Below are positions 36,572-46,237 of a stretch of DNA of 64,000 nt, piece by piece. The stretch is from the NCBI RefSeq assembly GCF_009707365.1, contig NZ_CP046122.1:2790001-2854000 (forward strand), in the 5' to 3' direction. The notes below the pieces were generated by a model. That model was not told the origin of the DNA and did no database searches. It was given only the letters and a program-made list of their open reading frames with translations. The stretch is from Microlunatus sp. Gsoil 973 (GTDB lineage Bacteria; Actinomycetota; Actinomycetes; Propionibacteriales; Propionibacteriaceae). Every line of letters starts with the position of its first letter. Position 1 is the stretch's first letter. Both the position numbers and the translations under genes were made by a program.

Positions 36572-37751
36572 GCAACCCCCTGGTGCTGGTCGTCCTGCCA
36601 CTGGCCGGCGTACATCAGGCGCCGCAGGTTGCCCTGATCGTCGACGACGGCGATGTCGGCCCGGCGTCCGGGTGCGATGGCACCGACCTCGGTCAGTCCG
36701 TGCCTGACCGCCGGGCTGGTCGCGGCCATCGCTGCGACATCGGGCACCGAGAGCCCGACCTCCTGGACGCAGAAGGCGAAGGCGCCGCCATCGTCAGCGT
36801 TGATCCGGCGATGGAGCCCTGGCTGCCGTCGGCGGTCTGCAGCCGGGCAACTCCGTCGGCCACGGTCACCTGCAGCCCGCCCAGCGTGTAGTCGCCGTCA
36901 GCCATGCCGGTGGCGATCATTGCGTCGGTGATCAAGGCGACGCGGTCGATCCCCGCGGCGTCGATCGCCATCCTGATCACCTCGGGGTGCAGATGGACGC
37001 CGTCACAGATCAGTTCGACCAGGACGCGATCGTCGGTGAGCAGCACCGGCACCGGACCGGGCTGGCGGTGGTGGATCGCGGGCATGCCGTTGAAGAGGTG
37101 GGTGGCGACGCCGGCGCCGGCGTCCAGCGCGGATCGGGTCGACCGATCATCACCCTCGGTGTGACCGACGGCCACGGACACCCCGGCCGAGCTGAAGCGG
37201 GCGATCGCGTCGGGTGCTCCGGGCAGCTCCGGAGCAATGGTGATCATGGACAGTCTGCCGTCGGCCGCGGACAGCAATCGGTCCACGGCATCCGGATCCG
37301 GGTCGCGGAGCAGGTCCGGATCGTGCGCACCGCGTTTTCCGTACGAGAGAAAGGGACCCTCGAGGTGGATCCCGGCGAGTTCGCCGCTGTCGACCAGCGG
37401 CGCCAGGCAGCGAAGCTGATCTTCCAGGACCTCCAGCGGCGCGGTGACCAGGCTGGCGTACAGGCTGGTGGTGCCGCTGCGGCGGGCGAAGTCGATCACC
37501 GACCGGGCCGCGTCGACGTCGGTCGTTGCAAGATCGAACCCGCCGCCTCCGTGGGTATGCGTGTCGACGAAACCGGGCACGACCCAGCCGTCGATCACCT
37601 CGATCGGCGCATGCTCGCCGAGCGCGAACTGATCCTCCGGATCGAACGACCGGACGGCAGTGATCCGCTCGGAGTCGATGATCACCATCGCATCCAGCAG
37701 CACACCGGTCGGGGTGACGAGATGACTGCACCTCAGCCGTCGGGTCGACAT
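36568..37751 (-). pseudogene. nagA: N-acetylglucosamine/galactosamine-6-phosphate deacetylase, frameshifted near C-terminus
   Basis: Amidohydrolase removing acetyl from GlcNAc-6-P or GalNAc-6-P. Motifs intact in the first 320 codons: VDTHTHGGGGFD, GIHLEGPFLS, VAVGHTEGDD, THLFNGMPAI, LITDAM. After GSTLTMA the frame is lost near 36776-36790 and continues one base out of phase as FAFCVQEVGLSVPDVAA then GRRADIAVVDDQGNLRRLMY, ending at the GTGA junction with the aldolase. One extra base restores 394 residues. Strong site GGAGGAAGGAG before ATG. Confidence 0.85.
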
Positions 37752-37806
37752 CGGCGCTCCTTCCTCCCGGAGGTGACGGTGATCAAGGTCCTTGCACCGT
37801 GACGGG

Positions 37807-38793
37807 TCACTGCCGCTCGGCCGCGACGCTACGCCAGCCGAGCAGGCCCGCGCCGACCAGACCGGCGTGGCTGCCGAAGGAGGAGGTGATCAACCGCGGA
37901 CGTCGCTGGAAGGTGAGCCGGCGGTCGAATTCGGATTCGATGATCGGCAGCAGCAGATCCGAGGCGCCGGACAGTCCGCCGCCGATCACGATCGCCTCCG
38001 GTCCGAGCAGGGTCAGGGCGATCACGAAGGCCTCGGACAGTGCCGTACCGGCGATCTCGAAAGCACCGAGGGCTTCGGGATTGGCGTTGCGGGCCTTGTC
38101 GGCAATCTGTTCTGCGGTGATCACTTCGGAGGTCGGCCCGGCCAGTCGCTTGTAGTTGCGCACTACGCCGGCCGCTCCGGCGACGATCTCCAGACAACCG
38201 GTCTGACCGCAGGCGCAGCGTTGATCACCGGCGGACGGCACGCGGATGTGGCCGAGTTCCCCGGCATAACCGTCGGCCTCGAGAAGACGACCGTCGACCA
38301 CCACGGCTGCCGCGATGCCGGTGCCCAGCGGAACGAAGAGCAGGTTGTTCAATCGGCGGCCCGCGCCGAGCCGCCATTCGGCCAACCCACCGGTCCGGAC
38401 GTCGTGACCGATGCCTCCGGGAAGTCCCAGCCGGGCGGCCAGCGGGCCGGCCAACTCGATGTTCGACCAACCGATGTTGGCAGCCGAGACAACCACGCCG
38501 GCTTCGGCGTCGACGATGCCCGGGACCACCACTCCGAAGCCGACCGTACGAACTCCGATGGCTTCGGCCTCGGCCGCCGCGAAAGCGCTGATCTCCTCAC
38601 CCAGCCAGTCGACGGTGCCCGCACCGCCGTCGCCGTCGGTGCGCGCCGTCAGCCGCGTCGGGATCCGGGTCTCGGCGCGGACCGAGCCGTCCGGAGTGAT
38701 CAGTCCGAGTTTGGTGAACGTGCCGCCGAGATCGACGGCCGCCACCAACTCCTGGGCATCGGCGTCCGCTGCGGATTCGTCGCCGGTGTCCAT
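37807..38793 (-). CDS. ROK-family sugar kinase
   Basis: 328 residues from the ATG that follows GGAG by six bases (MDTGDESAAD); earlier GTG/ATG codons are possible. ROK features: AAVDLGGTFTKLGLI phosphate motif, GHDVRTGG, FVPLGTGIAAAVVVDG, AGELGHIRV, and the zinc motif CACGQTGCLE. Likely phosphorylates N-acetylhexosamine or the deacylated sugar entering the pathway completed by the SIS enzyme, NagA and aldolase. No sugar transporter is encoded in this operon. Confidence 0.88.
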   Translation of the reverse strand: MDTGDESAADADAQELVAAVDLGGTFTKLGLITPDGSVRAETRIPTRLTARTDGDGGAGTVDWLGEEISAFAAAEAEAIGVRTVGFGVVVPGIVDAEAGVVVSAANIGWSNIELAGPLAARLGLPGGIGHDVRTGGLAEWRLGAGRRLNNLLFVPLGTGIAAAVVVDGRLLEADGYAGELGHIRVPSAGDQRCACGQTGCLEIVAGAAGVVRNYKRLAGPTSEVITAEQIADKARNANPEALGAFEIAGTALSEAFVIALTLLGPEAIVIGGGLSGASDLLLPIIESEFDRRLTFQRRPRLITSSFGSHAGLVGAGLLGWRSVAAERQ

Positions 38794-38860
38794 GCCGGTC
38801 TCCATGCCTGGTTCCACGTCTTGCACTGCTCCCCCGGTCACCTGTTCGTCGAGTCCCGGA

Positions 38861-39766
38861 TCAGGACAGCACGACCGATCGGGTGAGATTCCGCGGCTGG
38901 TCGGGATCGCCGCCCAATTGCAGGGCGCGGGCGACGGCGACGCGCTGGGCCAGCACAAGATCGACCAGCGGATCACAATCATGGTCGACGAATCCGGCGC
39001 CGGTCTCGGCGACCTGGTCGGCCAGCCCGGCCGGGGCATCGCCGAACATCCAGGTCAGCCGGCCGGGCTGGGCGATGCTGATCGGGCCGTGACGGTACTC
39101 CATCGCCGAATAGGACTCGGCCCAACTGGACGACGTCTCGCGAAACTTCAATGCGGCCTCGTTGGCGACGCCGATCGTCCAGCCCGTGCCGAGGAAGCTG
39201 ATCTGCTCGGCGGTGACCTGTTCTGCCGGCAGTTCGGCGGTGGTCGCCTCCCGGCAGGCCTCGAGAATGCCGTCCGGGACCAGCCCGTACGCCTGCCGGA
39301 ACAACATCATCGCCGTGGTGGCGAACCGGGTCTGCACCACCGATTGCTCGTCGGCGAAGGACAGATCGATCAGCTCATCGGAGGCCTCGGCAACCGGGGT
39401 GTCCGGGACGGCGGTCAGGGTGACCGTCGGGATCTTTCCGCTCACCGCGGTCAGCAGGTCGATGACCTCGGTGGTCGTACCGGACCGGGTGATGGCCACG
39501 ATCCGGTCGTACGAGCGGTGGATCGGCGTCTCGGTGGCTGTGAACGCGTCGGACTCCCCGAGTCCGGAGGATTCCCGCCAGGCAGCGATCACCTGGCTGA
39601 CGAACCAGGATGTGCCGCAGCCGACGAACGCGACTCGCTCGCCCGGTCTGGGCAGCTGATCGGCCAGCTTGCCGGCCAGGTCGATGCCCTGGGACCACAC
39701 GTCGGGCTGGGAGGCGATTTCTGCGGTGACGAACGATCCTGGCGCCGACTGGGAAGAGGTGCCCAC
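38861..39766 (-). CDS. SIS-domain amino-sugar phosphate isomerase/deaminase (AgaS-like)
   Basis: 301 residues, GTG start five bases after GGAGG. Two SIS domains: VAFVGCGTSWFVSQVI, ITRSGTTTEVIDLL, and ISFLGTGWTIGVANEAALKF, with the active-site-type AMEYRHGPISIAQPG. AgaS deaminates/isomerises galactosamine-6-P to tagatose-6-P; glucosamine-6-P deaminases of this fold are also known. First gene of the operon; the promoter region carries a perfect palindrome shared with the divergent DeoR regulator. Confidence 0.88.
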   Translation of the reverse strand: MGTSSQSAPGSFVTAEIASQPDVWSQGIDLAGKLADQLPRPGERVAFVGCGTSWFVSQVIAAWRESSGLGESDAFTATETPIHRSYDRIVAITRSGTTTEVIDLLTAVSGKIPTVTLTAVPDTPVAEASDELIDLSFADEQSVVQTRFATTAMMLFRQAYGLVPDGILEACREATTAELPAEQVTAEQISFLGTGWTIGVANEAALKFRETSSSWAESYSAMEYRHGPISIAQPGRLTWMFGDAPAGLADQVAETGAGFVDHDCDPLVDLVLAQRVAVARALQLGGDPDQPRNLTRSVVLS

Positions 39767-39790
39767 AACGTCCTCCAGTTGTCTGAATTG

Positions 39791-39829
39791 TGCTTGTTTG
39801 ATAGCCAAACAAGCAGATATGAACATATC
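39791..39829. promoter_or_regulatory. Palindromic operators between amino-sugar operon and DeoR regulator
   Basis: TGCTTGTTTG-ATAGC-CAAACAAGCA (39791-39815) is a perfect inverted repeat with 10-bp arms; directly next to it GATAT-GAAC-ATATC (39816-39829) is a second. They occupy the short divergent promoter region, so binding of the DeoR protein would control both directions. Confidence 0.8.
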
Positions 39830-39861
39830 ATGCTGAAAACGTGTGGGCGAGAGTAGGCGCG

Positions 39862-40632
39862 ATGACGAGAGCGGAACGATTGACCGCCCTGCTCGAACGG
39901 CTTGTGGAGCAAGGACGGATCGACGTCGAGCAGTCGGCGCACTTCTTCGGCGTCTCCGCAGCCACCATCCGCCGGGACCTGGACCACCTGGCCGACCAGC
40001 AACTGCTGTCACGGACCCATGGCGGCGCCGTACCGAACTCCACCAGTTATGACCTGCCGCTGCGGTACAAGTCCAGCAATCGGGCAGAGGCGAAGAACCG
40101 GATCGCCGAACGCGCCGTGCAGATGCTCTGGCCGGGCTGCACGGTGGCGATGAACGGCGGGACCACCACGGTGGAGATCGCGCGGGCGATCCCCACCTCT
40201 GCACCGCTGCACAACGGGGTCACCATCGTCACCAACGCGTTGAACATCGCCACCGAGCTGACTGTCCGCCCGTTCATCAAGATCGTCGTCTGCGGCGGGG
40301 TCGCCCGGCCGCAGAGCTATGAGCTGGTCGGATCGCTGGCCTCGGAGACGCTCAGCCAGTTGAACCCCGACATCTGCTTCCTCGGCGCCACAGGGATCGA
40401 GGCCGACGCCGGGGTGACCACCGACGACGAGGACGAGTCGGCGATCAACCGGATCATGGTCACCCGGGCCAAGAACGCGGTCGTCGTCGCGGATGCCTCC
40501 AAGTTCGGTGAGGTGGGTTTCTCCCGGATCTGTCATCTGTCGGAGGTGACGACTGTGCTGACCGACGCCGACGCCGATCCCGAGCACGTCGCCCGGGTCC
40601 GGGACCGCGGCGTCAATGTGATCGTCTGCTGA
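39862..40632 (+). CDS. DeoR-family repressor of amino-sugar operon
   Basis: 256 residues from ATG (MTRAERLTALLE); a GTG seven codons earlier is possible. N-terminal DeoR helix-turn-helix (IDVEQSAHFFGVSAATIRRD, then LSRTHGGAV) and the sugar-phosphate-binding effector domain (MNGGTTTVEIARAI, TIVTNALNIA, VVCGGVARPQSYELVGSLA, FLGATGIEADAGV, VVVADASKFGEVGF). Expected effector is a phosphorylated intermediate of the divergent operon, AgaR/NagR-like. Confidence 0.92.
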   Translation: MTRAERLTALLERLVEQGRIDVEQSAHFFGVSAATIRRDLDHLADQQLLSRTHGGAVPNSTSYDLPLRYKSSNRAEAKNRIAERAVQMLWPGCTVAMNGGTTTVEIARAIPTSAPLHNGVTIVTNALNIATELTVRPFIKIVVCGGVARPQSYELVGSLASETLSQLNPDICFLGATGIEADAGVTTDDEDESAINRIMVTRAKNAVVVADASKFGEVGFSRICHLSEVTTVLTDADADPEHVARVRDRGVNVIVC

Positions 40633-40676
40633 GGGGCGACGCCCGGACGGACCACGCGCTCCTGCATCAATCGCTC

Positions 40677-40905
40677 GTACGCTCCGCACCACTTCCTCGT
40701 ACGCGCACCACACCGCGGTCCCGCACTACTTCTTCCTACGCGCCGCACCACCTCTTCCTACGCGCCGCACCACTTCCTCGTACGCGCACCACTTTTCTCG
40801 TACGCGCGCACCATTTCTTCGTACGCGCACCACGACTGCCTGGTACGCGCACCACTTCTTCGTACGCGCCGCACCACTTCCTCGTACGCGCACCACATCC
40901 TCGTT
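40677..40905. repeat. Tandem ~21-bp repeats (TACGCGCACCACTTC type)
   Basis: About eleven degenerate units of the form CGTACGCGC(CG)CACCACTTCC occur at roughly 21-bp spacing. The length, a multiple of three, creates long spurious open frames on both strands (Trp-Cys-Ala-Tyr-Glu type repeats). No gene is supported between the DeoR gene and the acVLRF1 leader. Confidence 0.8.
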
Positions 40906-40915
40906 CCCGCAGCAG

Positions 40916-41280
40916 CAACTCGACGGCGCACCCGCTGCAGCCGGTGCGAGCCCGACCAACTGGTGCGAGCCCGAGCAACTGGTGCGGGACCGACCAACTG
41001 GTGCGGGACGGCGGCACGGCGGCTCGAGGGCGCGCCGCCACCACCGGCCCCGTACCGGATCATGCCGACGCCGACCAGGGGCGGCCGATCCCCGAGGGTT
41101 GCCGCACCGGCTCCTCGTTCCCGCTACACCAACTCGACGGCGCACCCGCTGCAGCCGGTGCGACGCCGACCAACTGGTGCGGGGCCGACCAACTGGTGCG
41201 AGCCCGAGCAACTGGTGCGGGGCCGACCAACTGGTGCGGGGCCGACCAACTGGTGCGGGACCGACCAACTGGTGCGGTAC
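40916..41280. repeat. 19-bp GACCAACTGGTGCGG-type repeats with duplicated 34-bp segment
   Basis: Units GGTGCGGGRCCGACCAACT (centre ACCAACTGGT near-palindrome) repeat with an 18-19-bp period: three copies at 40941-41000 and seven at 41156-41280. A 34-bp segment containing CGACGGCGCACCCGCTGCAG is identical at 40916-40949 and 41130-41163, so the whole block was duplicated. It ends about 75 bp before the promoter of the acVLRF1 leader. Confidence 0.85.
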
Positions 41281-41355
41281 GGCGGCACGCGGCCGGAGGG
41301 CTCGGCGGCTTCGGTGGCAGCGGGCGACACCAAGTGGGAAACGTCGGGAAATCCG

Positions 41356-41385
41356 TTGACCCTCCCGGAGTCACCGACCTACTGT
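41356..41385 (+). promoter_or_regulatory. Promoter of the acVLRF1 leader
   Basis: TTGACC (41356-41361) and TACTGT (41380-41385) with an 18-nt spacer are a good sigma-A-type match. Transcription should begin around 41391-41393, only a few bases before the exceptional Shine-Dalgarno at 41398. Confidence 0.7.
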
Positions 41386-41397
41386 GGGCAACACACG

Positions 41398-41412
41398 GAA
41401 AGGAGGTGGTCC
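41398..41412 (+). promoter_or_regulatory. 15-nt near-complete complement of the 16S rRNA 3' end
   Basis: GAAAGGAGGTGGTCC can pair with the entire 16S tail GGAUCACCUCCUUUC: 14 Watson-Crick pairs and one G-U. It precedes the leader ATG by five bases. Ordinary genes in this window have 4-6 such pairs, so ribosome capture here should be unusually strong. Confidence 0.85.
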
Positions 41413-41417
41413 GAGGA

Positions 41418-41456
41418 ATGAATGACTTACGGACTTGTGAGGTGACGGCTAGCTAG
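41418..41456 (+). CDS. Leader peptide MNDLRTCEVTAS upstream of acVLRF1
   Basis: Thirteen codons including stop, encoding MNDLRTCEVTAS, directly behind the 15-nt Shine-Dalgarno. Codon 4 is TTA, extremely rare in this GC-rich DNA. The 3' end of the ORF lies in a palindrome CGGCTA-GC-TAGCCG (41446-41459) that includes the TAG stop. Short leader, rare codon, strong initiation and a structured RNA before the next gene are the marks of a translational attenuator or arrest peptide. Peptide existence is inferred. Confidence 0.7.
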   Translation: MNDLRTCEVTAS

Positions 41457-41705
41457 CCGCCTTTGGACTTGATTCAGCTGGTCTGGATCACTGGCCCGAG
41501 CGGCCGGCTAATCCAAAGCCAACACCCGAACCCGCGAGCGCCGGACTTGTCCCCCGGCCTTCGGATCTCTCCACCTCCCCGCGAGGCCCGCTCTCCTCAA
41601 GTGAGCGGCTGAGACCGATGCCAGCTCGCGGGTTCGCCCATTCCCGGAAGTATGTGGTCAACAGCCACGCCATCCACGCGCCCACCGCCCGCGGAGAGGA
41701 CTGAC
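41457..41705 (+). promoter_or_regulatory. Structured leader RNA between leader peptide and acVLRF1
   Basis: Two long-range helices are visible: CTTTGGA (41461-41467) with TCCAAAG (41512-41518), and AACCCGCGAGC (41529-41539) with GCTCGCGGGTT (41624-41634), 11 bp perfect. The segment CTCTCCACCTCC (41567-41578) can pair by CCACCTCC with GGAGGTGG of the leader SD (41402-41409), or by CTCTCC with GGAGAG of the acVLRF1 SD (41693-41698). This suggests mutually exclusive folds set by ribosome occupancy of the leader peptide. Confidence 0.6.
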
Positions 41706-42365
41706 GTGAGCGAACCGGCGACGCGCAGGATCGCAATCGCGCGGGAGCGTCTGCCACGGTGGATCACCGGCTTCGCCGAACGACACGGCGCGCCCGAGCC
41801 CGAGGTCACCATCGATGGATCCGTCTGCATCCTGCATGCTCCCGATCGCGCGACGGCTCGCATCGCCGTACCGTTCGGCCCGCTGGTCACCGGCGGTCGG
41901 GACGATCGGTCGGTGATCGAAGGACTTGTTGATCATGTTCTGACCGACCGGCGGGTCGGTGCGCTGTTGGTCCGGCGCGGCGGCTTCGCCGTCGGGGTCT
42001 TCGACGGTACGCGACTGGTCGACTCCAAGGTCGGCTCGTCCTATGTGCAGAGCCGGACCAAGGCCGGCGGCTGGTCCCAGCAGCGGTACGCCCGGCGTCG
42101 CGGCAACCAAGCGCGCCAGCTGTACGACCGGGCCGCGGATGCGGCCGCCTCGGTACTCCTGCCGGTCGCTGATGATCTTGAGGCCGTCGCTCGCGGAGGC
42201 GACCGGGCGGGCGTCGACGCCGTCCTGGACGACCCGCGGTTCCGGGAGATCACAAAGCTCGTGCTGCCGCGGATCTACCCCACCGAGGATCCCAGACTCC
42301 GTGTCCTGGAAGCGTTTCCGGAAGCGTACCTGGCAATCACCATCGAGCTGAACGAACTGGCCTGA
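41706..42365 (+). CDS. acVLRF1-family peptidyl-tRNA hydrolase (Vms1-like ribosome rescue factor)
   Basis: 219 residues, GTG start after GGAGAGGA. Actinobacterial Vms1-like release factor 1: residues 116-135 contain TKAGGWSQQRYARRRGNQ, the eRF1-like catalytic loop, in which the Gln of GGWSQQ corresponds to the Vms1 catalytic Gln; the core fold VGALLVRRGGFAVGVFDG precedes it and the C-terminal VLEAFPEAYLAITIELNE closes it. The family is held to cleave peptidyl-tRNA on stalled or split ribosomes in quality control. Its elaborate translation-sensing leader agrees with that job. Confidence 0.9.
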   Translation: MSEPATRRIAIARERLPRWITGFAERHGAPEPEVTIDGSVCILHAPDRATARIAVPFGPLVTGGRDDRSVIEGLVDHVLTDRRVGALLVRRGGFAVGVFDGTRLVDSKVGSSYVQSRTKAGGWSQQRYARRRGNQARQLYDRAADAAASVLLPVADDLEAVARGGDRAGVDAVLDDPRFREITKLVLPRIYPTEDPRLRVLEAFPEAYLAITIELNELA

Positions 42366-42410
42366 GGATCACCCGGCCGGATCACCCCCACGGGTCGGCC
42401 GACCTGATGA

Positions 42411-45305
<2,895 letters not shown>

Positions 45306-45397
45306 CAACCTGCTTCCCCTCACCCGCGGTGGTCACCCTGCTCGCCGCGCCGGAACCCGAGTCCGCACGCTGAGGTGGCAGCGTACAGGCAGCCCGC

Positions 45398-45490
45398 TCA
45401 GAGGAGCTGCAAGACTGCCGCACCGATCACCACCAGGAGCATCAGGATCAACAGGCCGGACACGATCAGGCGACGTGTCCGGGTGTTCAT
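45398..45490 (-). CDS. Small single-pass membrane protein (30 aa)
   Basis: A 31-codon frame encodes MNTRTRRLIVSGLLILMLLV then VIGAAVLQLL: a positively charged N-terminus and one continuous hydrophobic helix, the pattern of genuine bacterial small membrane proteins. The ribosome site is weak. It lies in the gap between two divergent genes; no annotation is known to me. Confidence 0.45.
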   Translation of the reverse strand: MNTRTRRLIVSGLLILMLLVVIGAAVLQLL

Positions 45491-45539
45491 GCCGCGAGCC
45501 TATAGCCGTCCCTTGGTCGCTGAAGTTACCGTGGGTCGC

Positions 45540-46202
45540 ATGGGTGAGCTTCGGCTTTACGCCATCGGGGTCGATGAGGTCCGCGACATGTTCGGAGCGC
45601 CGGCCGGCCGTGCCGAACAACTGCGCAGCCAGGCGGTCGCGGCGTTGACGCCCGCCCAGAACCCGGCCGACCATCAGGGCCTGTTGTCCCGGCTCGGCCC
45701 GATCTTCCGCCGGGTGCCCGGCACGCCGGTCCTCGATCCGGACGACCCGACGCCGGACGACCTGGAGCGGATCCTCACCGGCGCGTACGTCCCGAGGGAA
45801 CGCAACGTCGCGACCTGGCGGGTGCTGGAGATGTTGATCAAGGAGAACAGCTGGGGCGCGACCGGCGTCGGTCTCACCGGTGAGGAGTTGGACACCTTCG
45901 ACTTCGCACTCGCCCGCGGCGGCGTGCATGCTGCCGGTGGATTGCGGCACCTGTTGAACACCCCGACCGAGTTGCCGCTGCGACTGCCCTCCGGATTGTC
46001 GGTCGGCTTCCACACCGGTGATCAGGCGACCTGGATGGCGGAGTCCTACCGGCAGGCGCTGCCCGAGATCGAGGAGCAGGACCACCGCAATCTGGCCTAC
46101 GGGCTGGCCAACTGGCTGGACGGCTTCACACCCTGGACGCGGATCGCTGCAGCACAGGGACGACCGGCCCCCGATCTGGTCGGCTTCTGGAGCGCTCCCT
46201 GA
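45540..46202 (+). CDS. Uncharacterised conserved protein
   Basis: 220 residues from ATG (MGELRLYAIGVDEVRDMFGA); no membrane segment. The layout (short beta strand, helical middle with PTPDDLERILTGAYVPRERN and WRVLEMLIKENSWGAT, C-terminal LANWLDGFTPWTRIAA) resembles uncharacterised actinobacterial DUF proteins with an N-terminal LYAV-like strand, but I cannot name the family firmly. It is followed with a 4-base overlap by a possible CTG start of the serine hydrolase gene. Confidence 0.65.
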   Translation: MGELRLYAIGVDEVRDMFGAPAGRAEQLRSQAVAALTPAQNPADHQGLLSRLGPIFRRVPGTPVLDPDDPTPDDLERILTGAYVPRERNVATWRVLEMLIKENSWGATGVGLTGEELDTFDFALARGGVHAAGGLRHLLNTPTELPLRLPSGLSVGFHTGDQATWMAESYRQALPEIEEQDHRNLAYGLANWLDGFTPWTRIAAAQGRPAPDLVGFWSAP

Positions 46203-46237
46203 GCACCCGGCTCGCGCCGTACCGCCGGCTGTCGGCG

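Noticed and set aside
40726-41421. Arg/Trp/Ser-rich open frames of 100-180 codons over the second repeat block
   Set aside because: Same cause: short-period GC-rich repeats without stops. Protein-like character is absent and frames overlap on both strands.
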